A DNA stretch of 64,000 nucleotides from Panaeolus papilionaceus (lineage: Eukaryota; Basidiomycota; Agaricomycetes; Agaricales): NCBI GenBank assembly GCA_015501605.1, contig JADNRZ010000003.1, positions 2,108,001-2,172,000 of the forward strand. The letters run 5' to 3'. Under the pieces are notes generated by a model. The model was not told where the DNA came from and made no database searches. It worked only from the letters and a program-made list of their open reading frames with translations. Made by a program: the position numbers and the translations under genes. This document shows positions 45,120-57,620 of this stretch, piece after piece (the stretch's first letter is position 1; every line of letters starts with the position of its first letter).

Positions 45120-46124
45120 TGATACGATCGCTCTAAATCCACCCACAAAAGTGTGGCAAGAATGCTAAGTTCGAGTCACACAAGTATCAAGTAGAATAGA
45201 AACAATTGTATTAAGTTCTGGGGAAAATGAAATACAAACGAGTGTTGGACTACAATAGAAATGAGTGAAATAATGTGAAATAATTTCAAATTGATGCTAA
45301 ACGTTGCGCCTGACTTCCAGTTGGTATTTCTGAGTGTAATAGAGCACAGCGCGCGCTCTGACTTCTGACTTCCAAATTAGGACTTCTTATATCAAAACTA
45401 ACTTCAAAATCGCACACTCCGCACGAAAGCTTCTATTACTTCTATCCTACATGTCTGCGACGTGCAAACGGCTTCTGATTACCTTCTGCTTCTGGTTCTT
45501 CGATGTCCTTTCTCGCCTCAATCCCTCCCTCCTTATATACCTCGTCGCTCCCCCTGTCTCGGGACCATCGGATTAACCTCGGTAGGTCCGGTTTCCATCC
45601 CAATCCCGCTTTTCTCATGTTTCTCTCATTGCCATTGGTGGCTCCACAGTTGCTTATTCATCGTCTTCTCGGCGTCGCGATTTTATTGGGTGTCTCCACG
45701 TAGCTTGGTAAGCTTTCGTCTCAGCTTCATTGGACCCTACAAAGGTGGGTGGGGCTTTTAGTCAGCTTCCTGCTGGGCTGATGTCACTTGTCGGTCCAGG
45801 TAAGTCTCGTCGCGTTGTCATTTCTTTGTTTAGTATTCTCAATGATGTGCTACTCCATGCACGAGCGCCTCCCCGTTGCTAGGTGTCGGTCCACATCGTC
45901 ACCAGTCTGAAGCGGAGGTGGGCGTGTGAAAGCGACGCCTGCTCCGTCACATTCCCACCCGATGCTCCTGTGCCTCTGGATTATTAGACGCGCGACCTTA
46001 GTGTAGGTATTTTACTTTTGTTTCACACCCAACAACGAGTCGCAACTCATATCTTGAATAATACTATTTTATTTTAATTTTTAAATCGCGCGGATTCAGG
46101 CCTGGGTACCTGCAAGGGCCATCA
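45120..46124 (-). mobile_element. solo LTR, copy 1 (1005 bases)
   Basis: Inverted copy of the repeat at 55350-56357. In its own orientation it begins TGATGGCCCTTGC and ends CGATCGTATCA. The 4-base duplication ACGA flanks it (45116-45119, 46125-46128). No internal retroelement sequence is present on either side, so it is a solo LTR left by recombination. Strand is given relative to the copy at 55350. Confidence 0.88.
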
Positions 46125-46613
46125 ACGAACAACCATAGAAATCAAACGGAAATAAAGGAACCGTAAGAGTAAGAAACGAGTCAAGAAAATAAGTGGAAGA
46201 AACACCCAGGACAGCTGCGGTGCACGATAGGATGAAGAGCAGGCATATGGGCGACGCTACTGAGTAGTAGTAAAATTCAGGAAATGAGCCGGCGTGCGAC
46301 GCATGAGCACTGAACTCATCGAGTCTCATTTGGCTATCACGATTACAGTACACAAGAATATGGGTATGGGAAGTCGGCAAATGTCATGATATTCGCATCG
46401 GAAGGTTAAGATCAAGTATTTCAGTAATGAGTTGGTACGACGTGGATAGAGAGTGACATCTGATTCAGGAGGTTACAGGAAAGACAGCACAATCGACAGA
46501 AAAGGAGCATAACAGTACTTTTAAGCTAAAATCAGAGGGAAAATATAACCAAAGGTGGATACGTTGATCAGGGAGAGGAAATGACTAGGTAAACCGCAAA
46601 TGAGGAGAGCGGT
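46125..46613. other. intergenic, 3' flank of the GTPase gene
   Basis: No gene, RNA or repeat is recognised. Confidence 0.4.
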
Positions 46614-47937
46614 TCAACGCTGCGACCCAAAATATTTCTTCCAGGGCTTCTTTGCGTCTTCCAAGATGCGATGACGTGTTTCTCTCAGCGTGGCTGGAGG
46701 TCCTGGTATGGTGAGGTCCAGTGCAGCTGAGTCCTCCCTGAGAAGTATTTGTGGCCATGGGCGTTCCATAGCGATTTCAATTTCCTGACGAAGGCACTGT
46801 GCCGCATCCTCGTAGCCTTGAGGAGCATCTCCATAGGCATTGAATTGTTTGATAAACTTGGTCAGAATTTCGTTATTTTCGCGGAAGTTTCTCTCCAGAA
46901 TGTTTCGCAGATTCCTGTTGGTTCGAGTGTCCGGTTGTGCCAAATTGTCTTCGATGTTACTTTTCTCCAGAAGCGCATTCTCGATCCGGTCGTACAGATC
47001 TCGGTACAGCTTGGGTGTGTGAAATCGAAGTCGGGTAAAGTATGTGTACTGGCCAGGTACCATGCATGCATCCAGGACTTGTAATGCAGACAACAGAGTG
47101 TTTCCAAATTTCACAATCCTAGCACCATCATTGATGAAGTCCTAGCTCAGAAGTTCACATATCAATAGACGTTAATCATTGTCATTCCACAGATGATTCC
47201 ATACCTTCAATTGCTTATTGGGCAACTGTTCATAATTGGATTGTCCACGACCCAGTGCTCCTTCACTGTAAAGTGTGTCCCACATAGTGGTTACGAACGT
47301 TAAATGATTCAGGTTTTCCTCACCCGAAGACTTGAGAAATGTTCGCAGCATTTCGAGGGTTTTCCGCTGCGTTCCCAGTAATCTTGTACCGTTGATGGGG
47401 ACAAGATATAAAATTATGACCGTTGGTTGGCTAATGAGACAATAATTTGACGGGGCATCGATTCATCAGTCATTCATGATGAGTGTTCAAAACGCTCACC
47501 CATCCTTATATAACCAAACATTCACCATGTCTAGAATCTCTTTCTCCGAGAATTTGCTATCCGAAAACCCCGGGGTATCAACAAGGGTGATTGGATATCC
47601 ATACATCTTTGCATTGACCACCGTGAACGCGCTGATGTGCCGAGTATAGCCAGCAAGTTGATCACTGCTGAGTGACAACTTTTGCGAAGGCCCTGCGAGG
47701 GCTTCTACAAACTGTGTATAAAACAGGTCAAGGGGCATGTTACGATACGCAGGATACACGACTTACACTACTTTTTCCGGCTCCAGTGGGTCCCAAGATT
47801 CTATAAGGAATTCAGAGATGTATTCTTGAAAGTCATGTGAAGCAAGATACCCACAGAACCACAAAATCAAAACCGCCAGTCTCGTACTCCTCAAGAGAGG
47901 TTTCACCAGTAACCCTGATGTTTCTCAGATTTTCCAT
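46614..47937 (-). CDS. AIG1/septin-like P-loop GTPase, intact
   Basis: Five exons (47937-47855, 47800-47767, 47711-47500, 47430-47205, 47141-46614) join in phase to 360 codons. G1 is GPTGAGKSS (split by an intron just after it), G3 is DTPGF, and the G4 position is likely TMWD in FVTTMWD, a variant of N/TKxD seen in this fungal group. After the G domain (about residues 25-190) comes a helical C-terminal half with charged heptads (ILERNFRENNEILTKFI), probably coiled-coil. There is no transmembrane segment. Such single-domain GTPases are numerous in Agaricomycetes, often in variable regions, and their role is not established. No damage is visible, which contrasts with the surrounding elements. 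Confidence 0.85.
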
Positions 47938-50877
47938 GATGACACAGGGAGTAGCTTGATTTGGCGTAATGATCAGAATAGGGATACACAGTGAAACGAG
48001 TTCGGACTCTGAGGTTCACGAAGGTTAGTGTTGATGGTTGAGAAGATAATTATAATGTTCCTCCTGCGACATATTCACTATTGACACATATGGTACATGA
48101 GGCGCCAGGTTCAGCACCTGGGACAATCCGGTGGCTGACTGCTGTGCTAATCTAATCTTTCGGCTGCTACTGATGGGCAGGCAAATCGCATGGCCACCAT
48201 TAGACATTTTCTTCCAAGCATGCGACTAGAAACCAACGACAACATCTTCAAAAGCGGAACGGTGTGGAGTGAGCCAGAGTTGGTATTGGTCGGCAGACTG
48301 TGTAAAGCCCCTGCGCCAAGCTATTCACCTCAAACTAGATCGCGAACCACAGCTGCATCTACAAGCCACCTCACCTTTAGAGTACATAAGGAGATTTTGA
48401 AGGAGCAACACTCTTATGAACTTTTTAAAATCCTTTAACTCTGTGAAAGTGATTACCTACTTGGTGGTAGTGCTGTCAGCGCCGTTGGGTTGTTTTTCAT
48501 CAATTACAGCATCTATCCACTTGATGTAATCAGAACGACACAAACGCTGAATATATTAAATCCAATGATATGCGACAATGATCCCAAGTGGACTAAATGT
48601 ATATAACTCAAGAAAAATTCGACATCCTCGCTTTCAATAGGCACATTAACACCTACATTCCCCTTTCTGTCGTCTCATTTCCGTCCCGCGCCCCTCCTAC
48701 TGCTCTGCTGCCACCCTCCCCAGACTCGTCCACATGATCAAAATACACATCCCACCCACCCATCGATTCCACCCTTCATATTCTCCATTCACCTTCACCT
48801 TGACTCTAGGTACTCCAAGTCCATCTCTGACGACCCATCACCGTCTCCATACATCCCTTCTTGGTGCATCTTCAACCAGCCACTCACACTCATGCTCCCA
48901 TCCCCAACCTCCCCACTCCTCTCCCTTGGTTCAACCCCCCTCAAAATCATCGAAATAGGGCGACGCAGGCACAGAGCACATCCTTGAGATGAATAGACAC
49001 ACACCGGAATGAGGTGAGGCTGAGGGATGGGATGGTGGTGTAGAGGCATGATTACGGCGCAGGGTCGGGGACTTGTGAGGAGAGGAGAGGAAAGCGGGAA
49101 CGGAGCGCAACAAGGACAGAGTGGTAGGCGAGTAGGGTTGGATTTGAGATGGTGATGGCAGGCGTCGGGGAGAAGATTGATTTGGATAGGGTACATATGG
49201 CACTAAGGGAACGAAAGCGGGGTATATGTACTCTCTAATGTAGCCCCAAGACGTAAACTTGACAGTAAAGACAAAGGCAGGAAACACAGTGGCAAAAAAG
49301 GCAGCCACGACATCTTCTATAACTGAGAGCAGGATGAGAGAGCGAAGCGCTTAGAAACACGTAGACAAGGTCAAGAAATACGGAAAGGAGAAGCTTCATG
49401 AGATGTCACAAGAACCGGGAAGTGACACGAGAAGTCGGAGAAGAGATTACGGTCTCGGCTTGCCCTGGCAAATTGAAGCGCAGAAATAAAAATTCAAAGG
49501 GAGAGTCATCTCCGAAGAAAGAGAAAGAGCTTCAGCCCAGGACCAATCTGATACAGAGTCAAATATTCCGTCCAGTGATGAACGAGTGAGGGGAAGAAAA
49601 ACCAGATGAAACAGGTAGGGAAGTTACAATGTAGCGACTTTGTTGATCCGTGGACTAGCTACAATGTAATGACTGAGTGTGATCCATGGATCGCCATGGA
49701 TTTCCTACATTCTGGGTAAGTAAGGTTATATAATTAGTTCATTAGATATAGTATCAATGTAATAAATAAATACCAGATGAGCGGAACGGGTGGGGGTAGG
49801 TAGAGAGATAGCAGATGGGGCGCGGGGGAGGGGAGAGGGGGGTGGGTGGGTGAATGGTGGATGGAGCGCGGGAGGGGGTAGGTGGGGCATCAGGTTGGGA
49901 TGAGCGGAAATGGGGGTTAGTGGATTAGTGAATTGGGCGTGGCAGAAGGGTGGGGCAAGTGTGGATATGTATGACTGGTAGATGGATGGTTGGATGTGGA
50001 GGAGTGGGAGGTAGGGGATTAGGTTGGGAAAAGCAGAATGGGGAGGGGGAGGGGGAGAGTATGGATTGGACGCGGCAGAGGACTAGGGTGGAACAATTGA
50101 TTGTTGGGAGGTGATTGGGAAGTAGGGCACAGAAGGGTTGGGGGGGAGGAGAAATAGGTTCGCGTAGATGGGTCGACAGGTCGCTCTGTAATATCTGCGG
50201 AAATGTTAGATTTAGAGAAAAAGTAGACGTTGGTAAATAGATGATTTGTGAGCTGCAAAATGGGTAATGCGATACATTGAAAGAAACTAGCAGGATCGGT
50301 GGGAGCTCAACCCGCGGCGGCGGAATGTATTAAATGAAATGGTAGAAGAAGCCGTGATGTTGACTCTGCAGCAGAGATGTGTACGCAATCTAACAATCCG
50401 CGTTGGTGGAGTTGAGGCGCGATGTGGACTCCATTCTGTGGGATATGCCTGAACAAGTGTGTCCAAAAAAAAAGAGAAACCTTCCGCAGATATGCTTCGC
50501 AAGAAAATGTTATAAATAAATATCGGAATAGGCCACGTTGGTGGAAGCTAATCAACTGAAACAAGTGCCCTGCTGTTACCGCGGCATCAGTCATTTTGCA
50601 ATATATGGCTATGCTGCAACGTTGTTTCTGCGGCGGGGCATTGTATTTGCAATCACAGAGGCACAACCAGTCCGCGGGATCGTATGAAACAATCAGCACC
50701 CTTGATAGATGGGATATTCCGTGGACGTCGTCCCTCTCCACAGAAATATAATGATCATCCGCAGCGCAACGGATCAATTGCGACGGCATCATCGGTTTCT
50801 AAGTTTGGCAAGAATCAGGTGACCTTATCATATCGGTCTCCATCTTTCAATCAGGTAGTTGTCTCACATCCACCATC
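47938..50877. other. long intergenic region; weak minus-strand exon-like segments at 48025-48545
   Basis: On the minus strand, 48545-48457 (SDYIKWIDAVIDEKQPNGAD, followed by GTAGGT) and 48207-48025 (KIRLAQQSATGLSQVLNLAP) have protein-like composition and could be exons of a lost gene, but I cannot join them. From 49780 to 50160 the plus strand is a G-rich low-complexity tract (GGGTGGGTGGG). The rest shows nothing recognisable. Confidence 0.4.
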
Positions 50878-52806
50878 ATGTCTCATTCTGAAGAATACAT
50901 TACTGACAGCCTGTTCCTCACTCAGAAGCCATTCTGCCGTTTCTTTCAAGGAATGCATCGTTATCATGACATTCCTCCGCCCCACTGGACCTATTGGGAA
51001 GAGGATATTTTGATGTACTGCAGCTATCGACTGGCCGCACAGATCAAGACAGCTGTCAACTTGGCCATACACCTTCCATTTACCGCATCTGACAAGGCAA
51101 GTCTCATGTTGCTGGAAACAGGCTTGAAAGGGGAAGTGGTGTGTGGTTCCAAGTTGCCCATTGCATTGCAGTCCAATGAACATTAATCGGTTCGATGTAG
51201 GAGTTCTTGTTAAGCATGATTGGAGCTTCTTTTTGCAACGGTCACACACCCATCATGTGCAGCCCATTGAAGATCCTTGTGCTTGAATATTTCTCCCCAG
51301 AAAAATGGGGAACTCATAATCTCCATGAAGATGCACAACATTGGACGAACATGATCGAAAATCTCGCACCCTGGTTGCCCGCGGATGTTCTTTTCGCGAA
51401 CAACTGGTGGAACCACTTGGATAGCGGGATGCCTCCAACCGGCATTCTTGACTTGAGGAATGTCGGTGAGTGTCTGCAGGCCTTCCGGGAGTTCATTCCC
51501 GCAGCGTATGCACATGCACGCTTCTATGACCAGGCGTGGAGTGACATGCCGCAACCGGTCATCCCGAAGCGCCAGCAAGAACCTTCGGAAAAGGAAAAGG
51601 TTCCCCTCTTTCTTTATGAGATGCTTGCACTCCACTGGGAAGATGATTACGATGTTCAGAGGGGGTCTGCGACGGAGGAAGACATTGAATACTACATAGA
51701 TAACTGGGGACTGCGAGTGGAAGAAAAGTATTGCGCCGCGGCGGATGGTACGGTCTCTCCAACTTAATTTCCGCAGAGGACGCTCATTGATCAAATCACA
51801 GAAATGATGGAATCGGTCTCCGCAGCGGATCTCGACGTGGATCATAATAATCTCTTGGCTTTACTCAACAATGCCCCGCGGGCATTACCATCCCCCGACG
51901 ATGAAGACACGCTTCTACAGGTCCTCAAGGCGGCCCCTCCACATTTGCCACTGACTCAGGATGATCAAGGTCTTCTGGAATTTTTGAAAACAGCACCGCC
52001 TGAGTTACCTCAAGTGCAGGTAGACAACATCATGCATGTGCTCGAGAACGCCCCTATGGAGCTTGTAGGTGAGGACACCGCCGACGAGTTTGCCACTACC
52101 ATGGAACTTCACGACCTCATGGATCTCTTGGGCAAAGCTCCACCGGAGGTCCTACCTTCCAGTGAGTATCAGTCTCCCAACCCCAATGTCGGCTTTACTG
52201 CAGAACAGGATTTGTTGCATCTATTGGCTACCGCGCCAAGTCAACTGTCAGAGCTGCCCCACAATACGGGTCTTTCTCCGCTAGGTGGAACTGAATCCGG
52301 TGATCTTGATATTTTTTCCATCCTACGCAAGGCGCCTCCTCAACTCCCTTTCAGCCCTGATGCATTGTCATGTAGGAATATTATATTATTCATACAAGAA
52401 TCTGTGTCCTAATTAATTCATTTCAGCTGCTCAACCCAGCAATATCGATAACGGCTTGTGGACCATGCGCGGAGAGACCCGCGGCGGAGAGACCCACGGC
52501 AGAGATGTAATGCACAGCAATGGGGGCTCCTCTGGATATGTCAGCGATAGGGCTTCAAGCGACGATTCGGAGAATGATGTTAATGATGATTCCGATCCTG
52601 CGGACTTGGAGATAGCCACATCAGATGAAGCAGACGAAGACGATGAAGAATCGGAGGACGATAATGAGGAAGATGAAGATAACGAGGATGAGGATGAGGA
52701 CGACAATGAGGAAGAGGTAGTAAGTGGGTTGTTGAGGAGGGGGAGTTCTTCCTCCGTGGGAGGCACGCAGTATGGGTCTGATGATCAGCTCTACATCTCC
52801 TCTAAC
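50878..52806 (+). CDS. hypothetical protein with LLxLLxxAPxxLP-like tandem repeats
   Basis: The ATG is at 50878. Coding segments run 50878 to about 51186, about 51301-51748, 51774 to about 52370, and about 52427-52806, but the junctions near 51190-51300 and 51749-51773 would need very short introns (22-24 bases), so the gene may carry frameshifts. The first half is rich in Trp/Tyr/His (PPPHWTYWEEDILMYCSYRL, WGTHNLHEDAQHW). The third segment has seven repeats with the core LLxLLxxAPxxLP (for example LLALLNNAPRALP, LLEFLKTAPPELP). The last segment is a long Asp/Glu run. No family is recognised. The LL-containing amphipathic repeats suggest protein binding. It is convergent with the KDZ2 transposase (stops about 100 bases apart). 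Confidence 0.55.
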
Positions 52807-55349
52807 TAGCCAATCCAGTCGTATATATTTATGTATCTGTCGAAATATACAATGCTTTTTATAAATGTGAATAAATTTGTTATTTTGTTCTGTTAAAGAA
52901 TGGCGATCAATACTGCATACTTGATTCTGTAAATAAGATGTCCGCTTCAACAGCAAGGTGCAAATAAGAATCACGTTTCCGACGTGCGTATGCCGCGGCG
53001 GGGGGAACTTCCCCATGTGATGTTGTGAAATCCCTCCACAATTTCATGTGATAGAGAAAATATCTGACCGTCCATTCCATTTCATGGTATAGTAGCTTAA
53101 CTTCTTCTCTCCACCGTTGCGATAGGGCCCTCGCTTGAAGCCAATGAACACATAAAACTTTGAAAAATTAATAAACATGCCACGGCGGCGGATTATAAAC
53201 ACTTACATTCTTTCACTGCCTCTGGGTCGTCGGAGGTGTCACCAGTAGGTGGCGCCATTCCGGTCTGCTGAATCACCCTTGAATGCCAAATCCAGGACAG
53301 AGAAAGCACAATTTTAGTCGAACCCCTTTCATTGGGAAGAAGCAATGCCGAACTTGAATTGAGATCACTGCGTTGAAGGGGTCTTAGAGCCTGCAGTACA
53401 GAAGATTGTGGGTTGAGGTCCTCTATGACTTTGCGGGAGTGATTGTAGACCTTGCAATGGTAGTCCAGAAGGTGTGCAACATCATTGACTCTGCGGCGTG
53501 ACCTTGTTTGTATTGCACACTTGTTTGCATTTTGTAGGAAATTTGTGAAGTGAAGGGACTTTTCCACAATGAGCTCGCGGATTTGCTCGAGATGTCAGTT
53601 TGCTTGATCCTCTCGTAATTGGGCTTCGTCTGCCGCATAGCTGGGTTGCACGTTGCCCTTGGATGGTAGCAGTAGAATGTGATTTTCTGGTAGAGTTATA
53701 TCTTGCAGGCCCTCATTGGGCACAATATCAACTCGTAATGGTTGTATACCAGCCGCCACCTCCAAAGGTTTAAGTGCCAAAATCGATTCCAGGACTGCTT
53801 GACGGCCTGATTCTATGATATTCATATCCTCTTCCGAAGCGGATTTCCCAGCGTGCTTAACACAGAGGTGGAGTTCCATTCTACAATGACACCTATGAAT
53901 CAAAATGAACAGATAAATATATCTTCAACTCACTGTCTCTCTTCAGTGCGGAATGCCAAATCCAGATAGAGGTGTATGGGGCTATTCGGCGATGAAGGTG
54001 GTTCCCGGGGGACTGGATTGGAGTTCACGATTGTGGGGTCCGCGCCATAAATGTCCATGACCTTAGGATTTTCATGTCGAGTCGCTTCTGCATGGTTGAT
54101 ATCCGCTAGCCATTTCTGTGAATATCCTAGATCTTTCGCCCGACTGTTGATTTCGTCAAAGATTTCACTGTGTTCGGACATGCTCTTGATAGCCTCACGA
54201 AAGCTATCAGCCAAAGATAGAGGCATGTTCAAAATCTTTTTGTGGTTGGAGTCGTTGGTGTGGTCATCCAACATTTCCATGCGGAACGCGGGTCCTGACG
54301 TCCGTACAGCAATGGAAATTTCATTGAGCGCTGCCCAGAGGGATTCAAGTATTTCCCCTGCCACTGTGCCAAGTCCAGGAATAAATGTTGGAGAGAAGCG
54401 AAAGAAACATTCATCCTTATGATCATGAACATGGAAAAGGCCAATTGCACGATCAATGACAAGTTCCCACAGATTCGGAACTCCTGCGGAAAGCAATTCG
54501 TCAATACATGCGCGGAGGTGGATCGAGTATTGGCAGGCGATGTCATATATGATGGTCACCTTCTGCCTGACGTCGACATGAGTATGTTGGAGGGCTTTGA
54601 CAAATGCATAGTCAACATTCTTTTGCTGTTCACCCTTCTGCAAATTGACTAATGCGTTCGGACAGTAGCAACCATGTCGTGCACAGGCTACACCCACAAC
54701 CCCAGTCACATCACATCCTTTCTGCGTTGCAAGCGCTTTGTCAATTGTGCGGAAACTGTTATCGCACGGTGCTCTCTGCATGATAGGATCGGGTTAGCCT
54801 GCGGAAAAGAATATTATTTTCACTCACCATTGGAGCATGATTTGCCTGCTTCAAATAAGATTGATATTCTGAACTGTTCGGCATCATTCCATGTCTGTCG
54901 TAGAGTGGTGCATCCTTTCCCTTGTATTCCACATGATCTGCCTTGAAATTACCATCTGCGACAAAAGTTCGTCCGTAAACCGCCGCGTCGGGCTCTTCAT
55001 GCCAGTTGTCGGGAATGTTGATACCAGGCTGAGGGCAGGCCGAGCAGAAAACCGTAAACTGGCCACTAGTGGGCTTTGCTGCTTTCCCATCCAGTCGCAA
55101 GCCAGCCCATTTTAGCTTTTTCATCCATCGCCATATGCGGCACATCCGGCGGAATTCATGGTAGAGACTTTTTACAAGTGCAGGAGCCAGCGGGTGGGTA
55201 AGGCGACAGAGCAGCTGATGAAACTGGTAATACAAACATTTAAGTTCAAGATTGCACAAACGGCTGTAATCGAGCATCTGTGTCATGAAAAACGTTTTTG
55301 GCTGCTTAAAGGAAGCTGGAAGGATGGAAAATGCAACCAAGTCTGCCAG

Positions 55350-56357
55350 TGATGACCCTTGCGGGTACCCAGGCCTGAATTCGCGCGATTTAAAAATTAA
55401 AATAAAATAGTATTATTCAAGATACGAGTCACGACTCGTTGTTGGGTGTGAAACAAAAGTAAAATACCTACACTAAGGTCGCGCATCTAATAATCCGGAG
55501 GCACAGAAGCATCGGGTGGGAATGTGACAGAGCAGGCGTCGCTTTCACATGCCCACCTCCGCTTCAGACTGGTGACGATGTGGACCGACACCTAGCAATG
55601 GGGAGGCACTCGTGCATGGAGTAACACCTCATTGAGAATACTAAATAAAGAAATGACAACGCGACGAGACTTACCTGGACCTACAAGTGACATCAGCCCA
55701 GCAGGAAGCTGACTAAAAGCCCCACCCACCTTTGTAGGGGTCCAATGAAGCCGAGACGAAAGCTTACCAAGCTACGAGGGAACGCCCAATGAAATAGCGA
55801 CGCCGAGAAAGAGCTGAATAAGCTTGTGTGGAGCAACTGGTAAGCGATGAAGGGACAAGAAGAAAATGAGGGAAACAGGTGGAACACGACCTACCGAGGT
55901 TAATCCAAGGGTCACAAGGGAGAGGGAGCGACGAGGTATATAAGGAGGGAGGGTTGAGGCGAGAAAGGGCATCGAAGAACCAGAAGGAAGCCAACCAGAA
56001 GCCGTTTGCACGTTGCAGACAAGTAGTTAGAAGTTTAATAGAAGTCCTCGAACGAAGTTGTTCGAGTTTTGGAAGTTATTGAAGCCCGAAGCCCAAATTT
56101 GGAAGTTTGATATCGAGTGCACGTCGCGCTCTAGTTATTTCGACATTTATTGACATTTTGGACGCGCGACGAGCTTAAAAGGCGTCGCTATACTCTCATT
56201 TAATTGGTGTGCACTCAGTTCTATTGTAGTTAACACTCGTTTGTATTCATTTTCCCCAGAACAATCACAATCGTTTGTACACTACCTATTTACCCGTGTG
56301 ACTCGAACTTAAGGTTCTCGCCACACTTTTGTGGGTGGTTTTAGAGCGATCGTATCA
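55350..56357 (+). mobile_element. solo LTR, copy 2 (1008 bases), inside KDZ2
   Basis: Begins TGATGACCCTTGC and ends CGATCGTATCA, with duplication CCAG on both sides (55346-55349, 56358-56361). It matches 45120-46124 in inverted orientation over the full length. It interrupts the KDZ2 frame between GEAEHL and ADLVAF. The short open frames within it are not genes. Confidence 0.92.
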
Positions 56358-56528
56358 CCAGGTGCTCAGCCTCTCCCTGGCAATCACAGGATACGATATG
56401 GAGGTAATGGATGCCATTGGTGTGTACAACTCGTTTGAGGTCTGGTTTCTGTTCGCGTTGCTGAACATCAGGTTCCAAGAGATCCTTTCCCGCGGGGGCG
56501 GACGACTCCGTGGTTCGTCCCCGATCCT

Positions 56529-57620
56529 CAGTACTTCACACTAACACCAGCCTTTCAGCCGAGCCTCAGCCGAGTATCGGCTCATCAGCTGAGTCTCAGC
56601 CGACACTCAGCCGAGTCTCAGCTGAGCCTCAGCTCAACCTCAGTTTAATAATATATTTTGAAAAGAAATGCTTTTTATCAGCTGAACATCAGCCGAGCAT
56701 CAGCTGAGTATCAGCTCAACATCAGCTGAAAATCGGCTGAGTATCAGATACTGGTTGTTATGACTGTTTCACTTTCTCATCATATACATGTACTACCGCC
56801 TCCCCATGTACTTGACAATACTTGTGACAGTGACATGTCACATCATACACTAGTCTATATTATCACATATTACATACTTAGATATAACTGTAATTTCTTT
56901 AGTCTATAGTATTTGTGACAATAAATATGATAGTGACTATATGTCACACAGGTATTGCCAAAAGTATGTGGATGTGACCTAATATTTGTCACATGTCATG
57001 TAGTCACAGCAGTTTATGTTGGCTTAAATCAGATTTTGAATTGTGACATGTTACATACATGTCACACACCTAGCTAAATTAGGAAGCATTGTATTAGTAA
57101 TTTAGTAATTGTATACCTGGGGATTGCTGATAGATTTCCCAATATTACTAATTCTCTTGGCAAATGTGTCACAATATGTTATCTAATATGTCACAACAAA
57201 GCCACCAAACAAGCCATGCAGGCATGACAAACTGTATTATGTAATAATATAGGTAGAAAACTGCAAAGAACAATAACACAACCAATACATATAGATTATG
57301 AGCTGATATTCAGCTGATCATCAGCTGAGCCTCAGCTGAGCCTCAGTTCTGTGAACCGATAATACTTGGCTGAAAGAACCGAAACTACTAGCCGAGACCT
57401 CAGCTGAGTATCGGTTCAACCTCAGCTGATCCTCAGCTGATCCTCAGTTGAGCCTCAGTTCATTAGTTTATAAAGCTAATCACTAAACTATATGATAAGC
57501 AAAAATATTAATTTATGAACCGATAATCAGCTGACGAACTGATACTCAGCTGATACTCAGCTGACGAACTGATCATCAGCTGAGCCTCAGCCGAAAAGTT
57601 TGGGTTAGTGTAAAGTCCTC
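56529..57620. mobile_element. 1092-base non-autonomous terminal-inverted-repeat element, same TIR family as the 6632-base transposon
   Basis: Ends are CAGTACTTCACACTAAC (left) and, on the other strand, GAGGACTTTACACTAAC (right). The target duplication is an exact 8 bases, CCGATCCT (56521-56528, 57621-57628). Subterminal blocks (about 56550-56740 and 57300-57605) are dense in CAGCTGAG, CAGCCGAG and CAGCTGAT words; the middle is AT-rich with TGTGACA words. No transposase is encoded. It sits in KDZ2 coding sequence. Confidence 0.92.

Noticed and set aside
45462..45761. Open frame with matching copies at 55693-56011
   Set aside because: It lies within the two solo LTRs and reflects the repeat, not a gene family.
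49780..50160. G-rich tract as a possible gene or telomeric remnant
   Set aside because: The units are irregular (GGGTG, GGGAG) and no open frame has coding character.
56329..56544. Possible start of a retroelement internal region after the LTR at 55350
   Set aside because: The LTR ends at 56357 with a 4-base duplication, and the following bases continue the KDZ2 coding sequence on the minus strand.
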